NCBI RefSeq assembly: GCF_902459505.1
Contig: NC_047095.1
Location: 118,483,380-118,547,379, forward strand
Direction of reading: 5' to 3'
DNA length: 64,000 nucleotides
Source of the DNA: Geotrypetes seraphini
Taxonomy: Eukaryota; Chordata; Amphibia; Gymnophiona; Dermophiidae
Shown: in pieces, positions 33,188 through 43,037 of the stretch
Position numbering within the stretch: the first letter of the stretch is position 1
Layout of the letters: each line of letters opens with the position of its first letter
Position numbers and translations under genes: made by a program
The notes under the pieces: generated by a model
What the model was told of the DNA's origin: nothing
The model's input: only the letters and a program-made list of their open reading frames with translations
Databases searched by the model: none

Positions 33188-33330
33188 CCCCCTCCTTTAC
33201 TAACACGTAGCACAGGTTTTAGTGCCGGTAGTGGCAGTAACTGCTCCGACGTTCATAGAATTCCTATGAACATCAGGGAAGTTGTTGCCGGCACTAAAAC
33301 CCATGCTACGTGATAGTAAAGGAGCGGTTT
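33188..33330. mobile_element. Hairpin miniature element (CCTTTACTAACACG... ends)
   Basis: Inverted arms CCTCCTTTACTAACACGTAG / CTACGTGATAGTAAAGGAG enclose a second inverted pair around GAATTC. Same style as 11.55 and 54.5 kb. Confidence 0.75.
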
Positions 33331-33374
33331 AATTAGTAAGCCAGTTAATTATTAATTGCTATAGGATGATGTGT

Positions 33375-35065
33375 GACAGAAATGTCTCGCCGATGTCGCA
33401 ATAGCTGTGATAACATTCTGTTACATTTGTGGCGTGTACACGCTTAAGCTTCAGAGACGCACCGTGACTTGACTTGTTAAGAAAGCATACGAGCCGTACT
33501 TCGGTTGCAAGATTGGTGATCAAGACAAACCTAGGGCTCCTCACATTTGCTGTGCAAAATATTTCGTCGATCTTAGAGTTTGGCTCCAAGATACTCGGCA
33601 GTCACTGCCATTTGCTTTCCCAGTGATATGGCGAGAACAGAAGGATCACTTGACAGACTGTTACTTCTGTCTGGTTTCTCTGGTAAAAATAAGAAATCAA
33701 TTGAATACCCCAGTCCTCCTTCAGCCTCATGGTGACAGTCTTCCAGTACCGAAGCCACCAGAGAAATGGAGCTTAAATGAAACCAAAGAAGACTCTGCAG
33801 TGCACCAGCCAAGCACCGACAGTGACATTGAGCCTCCTAACACAGTCAGAATTAAACGACCTGGCCAGGGACTTAGGTTTGTCAAAAGCAGGGTTCAAGA
33901 CTGCAGGGATGGTGTTTGCTCTCACTGGGTTTGAAGCCACCAAGACGATTTAACAAATTTCTTTGCACAGGTTGAAAACCCTCTGTTACCCCAGGTACCA
34001 CAGTCAGATTTTGAGCCTACCAGGACGGATAGCATGAGACAGAATCCTACTGCCACCACTACATATAAAGCTAGGCCTGATGAAACAATTGTAAAGACTT
34101 TGAATAAAGATGGTTCGAGCATTGAATACATATCCATGGTGAGGCCCCACCTGGAATACTGTGTGCAATTCTGGAGGCCGCATTACCGTAAGGATGTGCT
34201 GAGACTGGAGTCGGTCCAGAGAATGGCCACCCGGATGGTCTCGGGACTCAAGGATCTCCCGTACGAGGAACGGCTGGATAAGTTGCAGCTGTACTCACTC
34301 GAGGAACGCAGAGAGAGGGGAGACATTCAAGTGTCTCACGGGCTGCATCGAGGTGGAAGAAGATATCTTCTTTTTCAAGGGTCCCGCGGCAACAAGGGGG
34401 CATCCGTGGAAAATCAGAGGCGGAAAACTGCACGGGGACACCAGGAAATTCTTTTTCACTGAAAGGGTGGTTGATCGCTGGAATAGTCTTCCACTTCAGG
34501 TTATTGAGGCCAGCAGTGTGCCTGATTTTAAGGCCAAATGGGATAGACACGTGGGATCTATTCACAGAGAAAGGTAGGGGAGGGTCATTGGGGTGGTCAG
34601 ACTAGATGGGCCGTGGCCCTTATCTGCCGTCTATTTCTGTGTTTCTATCACATATTTTACTTGGACTTACCATGGAACAACGGAAGGCAGGAATTTTCAA
34701 TGGTTCACAGATCAGACCCACATTTCATAGCATTAATGAATGAAATCAAGTCATGTGCCTGGTGTTCATTTGTTCTTGTTGTGAAAAACTTTCTTGGCAA
34801 CAAGAAGGCAGACAACTACACACAATTAGTAGAGGATATGCTCTTTCATTTTCAACAGGCTTGGTTGTAACATGAGTGTTAAGGTCCATTATCTGCACAA
34901 TCACTTAGATCGCTTTCCAGAGAACCTTGGTGACTTAAGTGAAGTGCAAGGTGAACGATTTCACCAAGACATAAAAACAATGGAAGCCAGATACCAAGGA
35001 AGATGGGATGCACACATGAATATTCGCTGTATGACAGCGCCAGGAAAGATCCTAACCAGCCATTA
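33375..35065 (+). mobile_element. Unclassified repeat-encoded protein, fossil, split by CR1
   Basis: Broken frames give pieces in order: a CYICG cysteine segment with PRAPHICC, then WREQKDHLTDCYFC, LPVPKPPEKW and, beyond a CR1 insertion, VVKNFLGNKKADNY, MSVKVHYLHNHLDRFPENLG and GERFHQDIKTMEARYQGRWD. The two halves (about 33,375-34,112 and 34,655-35,065) belong to one protein. I recognise the pattern as a repeated family seen in insects and vertebrates but cannot name its transposon class. It is broken and looks old. Confidence 0.7.
34118..34654 (+). mobile_element. CR1-like LINE 3' end inserted in the repeat-encoded protein
   Basis: It encodes MVRPHLEYCVQFWRPHYRKD, RMATRMVSGLKDLPYEERL and, after a frame change, RKFFFTERVVDRWNSLP. 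The TTTCTGTGTTTCTAT end is at about 34,635-34,652. ACATAT on both sides may be the target duplication. Confidence 0.88.
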
Positions 35066-35077
35066 CATGCTTTAAAC

Positions 35078-35286
35078 CAGGGGGGGGGTCCAACCTGCGG
35101 CCCGTGAAGTATTTTGTGCAGCCCCGGTCAAGGGCGATGCAGTGTTTCCATCTGCTGCCCCCGGGTGTTTAATGTCTTGCCGGCTCCCTCCTCTGTCTTA
35201 CTGCAGCGTTTGCGCATTTGTGCAGCCCCAGAAACATTTTTTTCGGCCAGTGCGGCCCAGGGAAGCCAAAAGGTTGGACATCCCTG
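35078..35286. mobile_element. hAT miniature element
   Basis: It starts CAGGGGGGGGGTCCAACC and ends GGTTGGACATCCCTG. Perfect 8-bp duplication CTTTAAAC at 35,070-35,077 and 35,287-35,294. The short ORF inside is incidental. Confidence 0.92.
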
Positions 35287-35299
35287 CTTTAAACTTACT

Positions 35300-35995
35300 T
35301 GATGGAAAAGTGTGAAATAACTAAACTAAACTAAACCTTAAGTTTGTATATAAGTTTGTAAAGTTAAACTTTTATTTTTGAATGTCATTATGTGTTGTTC
35401 TGTAATGTATTGTTTCCCAGAAATTGTAATTTTAATTTGTTCATTGCTTAGAAATATGATTAAGCGATTAATCAAAACAATTATTAAACTTGAAACTTGA
35501 TATACCGCATCCTCTCCACGGAAGTGGAGCTCGGCACGGTTTACAAGAACTTTAAAATATAAGAAGAGAAAGGAAAAGGTTTACATGAGCTTATATAATA
35601 TGAAATTCAGCCATGTGACAAATGTACTTTGCAATTGTGTATACAAAAGCTTTATTGTCTCTGGAGGAACACTGAGCTTATTATAAAGAATTCCAGAATC
35701 TTGAGTGATGCCTTGCTGAGTGTAAACTTCAAATGTTCTTATGATCTGAAAAATATGAACAATGTACTATGACAGTCTTAGAGAGATATGGATATGATTG
35801 TACAGGAGAGAGGTACTGTTGTGTATGGGTGTGTGTGTAACTGTTCACATGTATATACACACACACACACACATACGACCTGATAGTCAGACCGCAGGAG
35901 GCAGCCTGGCTACCTCCCACGGTTGGTGACGAAGCTGGAAATTAAATGCCAGAGCCGTATCTGGCTACCAACATCAGATTTACATAACATAACAT
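35300..35995. mobile_element. LINE tails and a (GT/CA)n run; no gene
   Basis: 35,330-35,500 ends with ATTAAGCGATTAATCAAAAC and ATTAAACTTGAAACTTGA, a LINE tail type. From 35,501 a TATACCGCATCC-CGGTTTACAAG piece follows. GT/CA runs at about 35,822-35,873. Confidence 0.5.
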
Positions 35996-35999
35996 TGGA

Positions 36000-36950
36000 T
36001 TTTTAGACTGCATAGATGTAAAGTTCAATGCGGTTTACAAAAGATTAATTTAAAAAAAGTACAATTGAGAGAACATCATGTGGAAGGAGTCTAGTTAGCT
36101 ATAAACCCAGAAAAGCGCTGTACAGAGGCACAAAGAAGACAGTCCCTGCTCCAAAGAGCTTACAATCTAAACAGACAAACAGGATGTCATGGATACAGTT
36201 AAGGGGAACGATTAATCTGCTGGCTGGGTTGATGGATAGTGAGGGGTAGGGTTGTGGATTGAAGGCTCTACCAAAAAGGTGGGGGTTTCAGTCTGCTTTT
36301 AAACAAAGTAAGGGAAGGGGCTTGGCGGACAAACTTGGGTAATTTATTCCAGGCATAGGGGGCAGCTAGATGAAAGGAACAAAGTCTGGAATTGGCAGTG
36401 AAGGAGAAGGGTAAGGTTAAGAGTGACATCTGAGGAACGGAGTTCTTTGGGAGGTGTATAAGGAGAGAGGAGAGATATTGAGAGGCAGCAGAATGAACAC
36501 ACTTGTAGGTCAGCAATAAGATCTTAAACTGTATGCGACGGCAGATAGAGAGCCAGTGAAGTGATTCAAGGAGAGGGGTGACATGAGTGTAGTGAGGTTG
36601 GTAGAGGGAGTCGTGCAGCAGAGTTTTGCACAGATTGCAAGGGGGAAAGGCGACACTGCAGGAGACCAGTTAGAAGCAGATTGCAGTAATCTAAGTGTGA
36701 GGCTACTAGAGTGTGGACAAGAGTCCGGGTAGTGTGCTCAAAGAAAAAGGGATAAATTTTGGTGATGTTGTAGAGAAAGACATGACAGGCCTTAGCAGTT
36801 TGTTGGATGTGCGTAGAAAATGAAAGGTCAGAATCGAAGATGGCTGCGTTGCGAGCCGAGGAGACTGGAACGATGACGGTATTATTTACCGAGATGGAAA
36901 ATGGAGGAGGAGAAGCAGAGGGTTCAGTTCAGCCCGGTTCAACTGTGTTT
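36000..36950 (-). mobile_element. L2-like LINE, 3' part (minus)
   Basis: The minus strand of 36,516-36,268 encodes LTYKCVHSAASQYLSSL, then ANSRLCSFHLAAPYAWNKLP and SLTLFKSRLK, the C-terminal half of L2 ORF2. Farther upstream (to about 36,900) are decayed remnants with SHLDYCN-like words. The tail GATTTTTAGACTGC...AATGCGGTTTAC marks the 3' end near 36,000. Confidence 0.82.
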
Positions 36951-36999
36951 GACATAGATGGCCAAGCTAATATTCATAAGTGGTAGTGGTCAAAGATAG

Positions 37000-38330
37000 A
37001 CCTGATAGTTGCAATTGTCCGGGTCTCGCCACATCTGGACAGGTAGAACAGACATTTCAGCCATCATGCTGTGGCTTTGTTCAAGGCATGCTGTGAGGTC
37101 TGCAGTTTGTCTTTATATAATAGGTCCTCTAACCTGATTGGCTTGGGTCTGAGGTTATTGAAGGCAGGACAGTCCGTTGGTCAAGATTCTGAATTTTGGT
37201 GGGAAAGTTAGTTGGTCACATTTTTAAATTCTGTCAGAGACAAGGCTGTAAACCTTGAGTTGGAGGGAGAAGGCGTTTGTCATCGGCCCCAGTCCTTTTT
37301 GGCACTAAATTTCTTTTGGATGAGCAGTTGCCATGCTTTGTTTATGGAGAGCCCTTTATCTCCATTGAAATTATTGAGGTGTCTTGCTATCTCTATTGCC
37401 TCTTTGAATTTGTTTATTTATTTATATCCCGTCCTTACCCAGGGCGGGTTGCAAACTTACATACAAAACTATAAATTACGACAAAAATACATACACAATC
37501 AACAAGAAATACTCCCACAAGAGAGAGCAAGAAATGCAAACAATAAAATACATAGGCAACCTTATTATCATTTTCTCTTCATTAATAACATTCGGCCTCT
37601 TTTACAAAGCTGCGCAGAAAGAGCCCCGAAGCCCTTTAATTCTCTATGGGCTTCGGGGCCGCTAGCGCAGCCTTGTAAAAGTAGCCAATAGTCTCATACC
37701 CTATATTTCATCTGGCAAAAAAAGATGCCGTTTCAGCAGTCCCTAAGATTTATACAATGGAATATACTATCCCTAGACGTTGTCAGCTTCAGCAGATGGA
37801 ATTTGCAGCTCTAATTTTTCGGAAGGTGGAACACGTGGCAGTACGCTCTCAACGAGATGTCTAGGAGCCAGGTTGGGCAAGCACATGCAAACGCTTAGTA
37901 TTAGCTTGAAGTGATTAGCTTGAAGTGAATCCTGTCCATCAGCGTCAACCTATACAAACTCACATAGCATTCTGTCACGTGCTCTCGTCTCCTCAACCTA
38001 AACAAAGTTCTGATCACTGAGTCTTCTCGGCCACCAACGGTCTTCTTTCTCCAGGACTTTTGTGTTCTCAAATCTAATCGTATGACCAGTTTCCTTGAGC
38101 ATGGAGGGCTACAGCTGATTTTTCTGGGTTGGCATAGCTTTTTATGTCTCTTGTACTCTCTCAGTCTTTCCTTTATAGTGTGCTCAGTTTCACCAGTGTA
38201 AGATTGGCCACAACTGCACGGGATTTTACACTCCAAGGATTTGGAGCCGAGGCTGAAATATCAGTTCTTGCCAACCCAGATGTGGCAAGACCTGGACAAC
38301 TGCAACTATCATGACGTCAGCTGTGGAGGC
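37000..38330 (-). mobile_element. Penelope-like retroelement fragment with GIY-YIG domain
   Basis: The minus strand of 38,236-37,901 starts ECKIPCSCGQSYTGETEHTI followed by KERLREYKRHKKL, the GIY-YIG nuclease segment of Penelope elements. Beyond an insertion, 37,393-37,300 gives EAIEIARHLNNFN and LSINKAWQLL, the usual end of that domain. The element edges carry an inverted pair, CCAGATGTGGC...GACAACTGCAACTATC near 38,275 and its complement near 37,005-37,045. The reverse-transcriptase part is missing, so the copy is dead. Confidence 0.82.
37396..37725. mobile_element. LINE/SINE tail and hairpin element inside the Penelope copy
   Basis: It starts TTTATTTATTTATATCCCGTCC (tail type) and includes a hairpin at about 37,592-37,690 with inverted arms TTTTACAAAGCTGCGC / GCGCAGCCTTGTAAAAG. 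Confidence 0.55.
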
Positions 38331-38431
38331 CTAAGATAACAACCCCCTCATCCCTCACCCCCCCCCCCCCGCCAAAATAACAGGTATATCTGATGTTTAG
38401 ATTCGGTCAATCAGCCGATGAATATTGGTGT

Positions 38432-38776
38432 AGGGTTACCAGATGTTCGGAAAAACCTGGACACGTCCACTTTTTAGAGGACTGGCTAGGTGCCCAGAGG
38501 GATTTCCAAAACCTAACAGTCTGTCTGGGTTTTGGAAGGCCCCGAACTCAGGGCCACATCTAGAGGGTCTCTGGCGCATGTGATGATGTCACAAACATGC
38601 GTGTGATGTTATCGCGTTGATGGCCATGCATGTGCAGAGAGGCCCTCCAGACACGGCCCCAAGCTCGGGGAAGGAGACATGAGGTTTGTGTGGGGGCGGG
38701 CTATGGGAGGAATGGAACAGAGCTGGGGAGGGGCCAGGTATCCTTTTTTATTAAGAGGAAATCTGGTAACCCTCTA
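38432..38776. mobile_element. Non-autonomous element, GGTTACC-end family
   Basis: It starts TAGGGTTACCAGATGTTCGG and ends AATCTGGTAACCCT. Interior matches the 10.49 and 57.97 kb copies (CCTCCAGAC, ACAAACATGCGTG words). Confidence 0.7.
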
Positions 38777-38964
38777 TTGGCATTGATATAGCCGGTGACT
38801 GGCATGGCTGCTGACTGGGATATTTAGCGGGAGAAATCTGTCTATCTTCCTCTGAATATTGGCGGTTTGCCGGCTTAGCACTATTTAGATGACCAGAAGC
38901 CATTCCTGGCCAGCTAAATAGCACTGAATATTGGGCAGTGAACTATTGAATTGTCCTCACCCTT

Positions 38965-39065
38965 TTACTGATCATCAGGAATTCCATAAACATTTCGGAG
39001 GCCATCGCATTGCGCCCGAGCTTTAAATTTCTCCTTGATGTGGGCCGGAGCTGTCCCAGTCCTGG
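38965..39065 (-). CDS. ApoM-like lipocalin gene B, terminal coding exon
   Basis: A strong acceptor (CACTCTATTTTCAG) precedes a 101-bp coding exon. Joined to the T left open by the 39,353-39,463 exon it encodes SRTGTAPAHIKEKF, then KARAQCDGLRN and a stop at 38,965-38,967. Lipocalins end with a helix and a Cys that closes a disulfide. Here EKFK-x4-C and the downstream P-x-x-Q match the spacing in human apolipoprotein M (EEFKSLTSCLDSK...PRNQ). It matches the candidate gene A terminal exon (PA-x12-C in both). Confidence 0.8.
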
Positions 39066-39352
39066 CTGAAAATAGAGTGAGAATCCTTTGAGTATCCACG
39101 AAGAGGTCATCGCTGTGGCAGGAGAGAATCGCTTCCAGGAAACTTTCCTCGCCTGACCATTTTCACATGTATTGCCAAATTAAAAGGTGCGGTTATTAGT
39201 CATGCTGATTTTCTGCTCTAAGTTCATTATTAGGAGTGTCTCTGTGAAGCCACAGGAGAAACTCTGCCTCTGAAAAAGAAAAGTCACCCAGGTTCCCTCT
39301 TCCCACAAAGACCCCCTTCTGTCCCCTCCATGCTATTCACCCCAGTACTCAC

Positions 39353-39463
39353 AAAGCAGCATCACTGTAGTCCTTGTTGGGGGTTTCAAGAGCTTTACAA
39401 GATGCAATATAAGGAGATCCCGTTGACATGTCTTATAGGGAGTCAACGTCACAATCCTGTCAT
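39353..39463 (-). CDS. ApoM-like lipocalin gene B, exon 5
   Basis: A 111-bp exon (2 + 36 codons + 1) with donor GTGAGTACT, identical to that of gene A's exon 5. It encodes DRIVTLTPYKTCQRDLLILH and ends RTTVMLL. The TC-x3-L pattern corresponds to SCPGGIML of human ApoM and TCPDELLL of gene A. The acceptor (TTCTCGTTAAAG) is weak but equivalent to gene A's (TTTCTTAAAG). Confidence 0.82.
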
Positions 39464-39479
39464 CTTTAACGAGAAAAAC

Positions 39480-39753
39480 ACAGACAAAATATGAAGCCCC
39501 AGCCCTGATCTCGCCAGCATTTCAAAACCTGGACAAAGTGCCGGGTTTTGAAAAGCCATCTGGATGCCCGTGCATGAAATCCGGACGTCTGGTAACCCTA
39601 ACTATGCTGGCCCCACCCACGCCCAAATGGTCAGGATTAGGACATTTTCAACAAGAATGTTTTTCTGATCATAAATGGGGTACAAAGTTAGATGTCTCGG
39701 TGGCCAAGACATCTGAGTAGATGATTATCAAAAATATATACAGTATATATATA
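39480..39753. other. Intron sequence with part of a GGTTACC-end element
   Basis: About 39,520-39,605 matches the right part of the 38,432 family (CCTGGACAAAGTGCCGGG... CGGACGTCTGGTAACCCTA). Otherwise nothing recognised. Confidence 0.5.
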
Positions 39754-40345
39754 CAGTGGTACCTTGGATTACGAGCATAATCCGTTCCAGGAGCATGCTC
39801 GTAATCCAAAATGCTCATATATCAAAGCAAGTTTCCCCATACGAAGTAAGGGAAACTTGCTTTGATATGTTCCCACCCCCCACCTTCCCCCCCCGAGAAC
39901 CGGCATTGCTCCCCCTGAAGGCCCCCCCCGTGAACGGGCGCCCCCCCCCACGAACGGGCACCCTCCCCCCCACGATCCGGCACCCCCCCGCCGCCATCAT
40001 GCACCCTCCCCCGCCGTCACCTGAGATCCCCCAACCCACCCGAACCCTCTTCTTACTTCACTCCGCATCGGCATCGCCGGCATCAGCATGTCCTGTGCCC
40101 GAAAATCTGCTTCTTGTGCCGGGCCTTGAGCATGCGTGGTTGGGGGATCTCAGGTGGCGGCGGGGGAGTGCCCGATGGCGGCGGGGGGGGGGTGCCGGAT
40201 CGCGGGGGGGAGGGTGCCGGTTCTCAGGGGGGGGGGGCGCTCGTACAGCGAGGCAAGCTCGGTTTACGAGGCACCAAATTTGCGAATGTTTTGCCCGCCT
40301 TGCAAAACACTCGCAAACCGGTGCACTCGTAAACCGAGGTACCAC
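39754..40345. mobile_element. CAGTGGTACC-family DNA element (non-autonomous)
   Basis: The left end CAGTGGTACCTTGGATTACG and right end CGTAAACCGAGGTACCACT are inverted. TA next to the left end and AA next to the right make a TA target likely but decayed. The interior is a long imperfect palindrome of C-tracts then G-tracts with mirrored open frames, not genes. Partial copies lie at 26.3-26.7 and 53.65-54.1 kb. Confidence 0.78.
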
Positions 40346-40634
40346 TAAATATATATATTTGGATGTCCAGCAGTTTGCTATTCGAAAATGGCCATTTTTG
40401 TTCCTCCAACTTTGGACGTTCAGCTGGAAACATCCAAGTTGGACTTAGATGTTTTTTTTCTAATTCGGTACATTGCATGGCACACACAGACACCCCCATC
40501 CCCTCCCAATATTCAAAGCTATTTCACTGGCCAGAAACAGCCGCCGACCGGTTAAATAGCATTTAACTGGCTAACCGTGAATATTTGTGCGAGATAACTG
40601 GTTATGTAATGTAATGTAATGTAATTTATTTCTT

Positions 40635-42283
40635 TTTTTTTTTAATTTTATATTTATCAAATTTTACATTTTATAAATCAAGTATCCACTTGTACAGAAA
40701 GTTGAAGAAAAGCAAGAAAATAATACTCATAGGTAAAATACATATTAATCCACTAAATAAAAATAAATGTTAAGCTTAAATTCAGCTCAAGTCCTCTAAA
40801 TTAGATCCAAGAAGGATAAGGCGGAGATATTAACAGATACTAACAAATATCAATTCAAATATTAGGAAAACAAAGTCCCTTAGCTGAGAAAGGATATCAT
40901 TTATTCAAATACACCTCGCTTGATTTCCCTTCATCCAGTCGAGTTCCTGCCAGAAAAGCTGTCAACTGGAATGGCTCAAAGAATACATATTTCTTCATAT
41001 GGTACTGTATTACACATTTGCAAGGGTGTCGTAGGAAAAAAGTCCCTCCAAGAGATATAACACCTGGCTTCATCAAAAGAAATTCTCGCCTTCTTCTCTG
41101 AGTTTCCCTTGCCAAATCTGGAAACATTAATATTTTATGTCCAAGAAATTCTTTCATTTTATTTCTGAAGTACAATCTAAGCAACCAGTTTTTATCTGGT
41201 GCAAGAGCCACCGTAAGAAGCAATGTTGCCGGAGATGCAAGCTCTCTGTCCGAAAGTTCCAAGATTGCTGAAACATCAAGTGGTTGACTATCCTCCTGTT
41301 GTTTAAGTGGTAATTTAGTAGTTTTCATTGGTAAGTAATATACTTGAGTAAATGGTGATAATGTATCCTCTGGAATACCCAAAATCTCTACTAAATAACG
41401 TTTCAACATATCTCTAGGTGTCACAGAGGCTATCTTAGGAAAGTTAATCAAACGGAGATTATTATTGCGAGAAAAGTTCTCCAAAGTTTCCAATTTTCTG
41501 CGCAAACTTGTGTTATCTTTTACCATTACTTCATTAAGCTGTTTTGATGCTTTTAACTCCTGTTGTATATTCACAATTGAGTTCTTAGATTCCTCAATTT
41601 CAACTTTTATATTTTTTATATCATTTTCTTGAAGAGTAATTTTATTTTCCAGCTGCAAAAGCTGGGGTTTAACAGACTTGGCTAGGTCAGCAACTAAATC
41701 CCAGATTGAGTCCAGTGTTACTTCTCTGGGTTTTTCAATAACATATGAAGGATTGAAAATTTGAATAGTCTCACCGGTTATCAGCTGATTCTGGCAATCC
41801 TTCTGCTGGGCTGAAATGATCCCTGATGTTTCCAAATCCTCGGTATTTCTTGGACTCACCTGAAAACTCAGGGAGTCCATCTCCACGCTCCCCTCTCTGT
41901 TCTTCATGGCCTCCGAGGGTAGGTGCTTACCTCCTTCCGGGAGCTCCTCCACTCGTGGGGAGCTGGTAACCTGAGGAGGTGGGGGAGGTGCCCTAGCGTC
42001 GGGGCTGAGCGTAGTTTCTAGCCCCAAGGAGATCACCTCATTTCCGCCTCTCTGAGGCGTCTCCAGCGGGGGGGATGCAGACGCTGCCGGGATATCCTGT
42101 ATCCGACGCAGGAGGTCTTCAATATTGCCGAAAGAGGGGACCGCTGAACGCCGCGAGGCTCCAGCGGCGCTGCGGCCTCTCCTCTTCGGCATCTCAAGTA
42201 AGTAAACAGTCCAAAAGAAACTTTTCAAATCAGTCTTCTCCGGTGTGCTACTCAGCGTCCGGGACCGTCGGCCATCTTGGATT
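40635..42283 (-). mobile_element. Full-length ORF1-only L1-like retrotransposon
   Basis: Flanked by a perfect 16-bp duplication ATGTAATTTATTTCTT (40,619-40,634 and 42,284-42,299). Its 3' end is an A-tract (plus-strand T-run from 40,635) and its 5' end starts CCAAGATGGCCGACGG, containing a YY1-type CAAGATGGC word as in mammalian L1 starts. Between lie one intact ORF1 and a short 3' UTR with no ORF2. A second 3' end of the same family lies at 52.7-53.65 kb. Confidence 0.88.
40897..42192 (-). CDS. L1-type ORF1 protein (intact, 431 aa)
   Basis: From ATG 42,192 (MPKRRGRSAAGASRRS). The basic, proline-rich N-terminus is followed by a coiled coil at about 155-235 (LQLENKITLQENDIKNIKVE... KLETLENFSRNNNLR), then an RRM-like segment (NLRLINFPK...TPRDMLKRYLVEILG) and the C-terminal domain (GHKILMFPDLARETQRRRRE). 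This is the layout of L1 ORF1p, an RNA-binding trimeric chaperone. No stop or frameshift breaks it. An upstream in-frame stretch to 42,228 lacks an ATG. Confidence 0.88.
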   Translation of the reverse strand: MPKRRGRSAAGASRRSAVPSFGNIEDLLRRIQDIPAASASPPLETPQRGGNEVISLGLETTLSPDARAPPPPPQVTSSPRVEELPEGGKHLPSEAMKNREGSVEMDSLSFQVSPRNTEDLETSGIISAQQKDCQNQLITGETIQIFNPSYVIEKPREVTLDSIWDLVADLAKSVKPQLLQLENKITLQENDIKNIKVEIEESKNSIVNIQQELKASKQLNEVMVKDNTSLRRKLETLENFSRNNNLRLINFPKIASVTPRDMLKRYLVEILGIPEDTLSPFTQVYYLPMKTTKLPLKQQEDSQPLDVSAILELSDRELASPATLLLTVALAPDKNWLLRLYFRNKMKEFLGHKILMFPDLARETQRRRREFLLMKPGVISLGGTFFLRHPCKCVIQYHMKKYVFFEPFQLTAFLAGTRLDEGKSSEVYLNK

Positions 42284-42299
42284 ATGTAATTTATTTCTT

Positions 42300-43037
42300 A
42301 TATACCGCTCCATCCGTTAGGTTCTAAGCGGTTTACAGAAAATATACATTAAGATTAGAAATAAGAAAGGTACTTGAAAAATTCCCTTGCTGTCCCGAAA
42401 GCTCACAATCTAACTAAAGTACCTGGAGGGTAATAGAGAAGTGAAAAGTAGAGTTAGAGGAAAAATAAAAAGAAAATAAACATTTTAACAAGACAGCATT
42501 GATCTAAATACTTTGGAAGGTAGAAGAGAGGAGAAAAAGGAATAGAAGCAGAAGGGGGAGCCGTTGAACAGTAGAATTCTGGAGAAATTGAAATGATAGA
42601 AATAGTTATCTCTGCTGACTAGAGGCGGTCAGTGGCCTGCGTCTCTTGGCTAACTGTTCATTGAACGGGAGATAAACTGTTTTTCCGGCTGGCGATCCTG
42701 GGAGCATTTCGGGGGCAGGTACGATATAGGCCCCAATATTCAGTGCTAACTGGGCATAGATAAGAACATAAGAGCTGCCATTAGGGTTGTCCAGAAAATG
42801 CTGAAGTTGGAAAAACTGTGCCCGTTGAGGTTTTACCCATGAATTTGATTGTGCCTGATCAGAAAATATTTTTTTTCATTTTTTAAAGCCCATCCTGGGG
42901 TTGCGCAAAGCTACTGATTACGTAAAGCTTCATTTTTCTTAAATTTTGCTATTATTTTATTTATTTATTTATTTATTCATTCATTCAATGTTCTATACCA
43001 TTCTCCTAGAAGAGCTCAGAACGGTTTACATGAATTT
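42300..43037. mobile_element. LINE/SINE tail (minus) and unassigned sequence
   Basis: 42,300-42,470 carries TATACCGCTCCATCC and TCTAAGCGGTTTACAG followed by AAAGCTCACAATCTAAC, a tail type seen also at 36.0 kb. No gene to 43,037. Confidence 0.5.

Noticed and set aside
39756-40448. 230-codon open frame
   Set aside because: It spans the palindromic interior of the CAGTGGTACC element; composition-driven.
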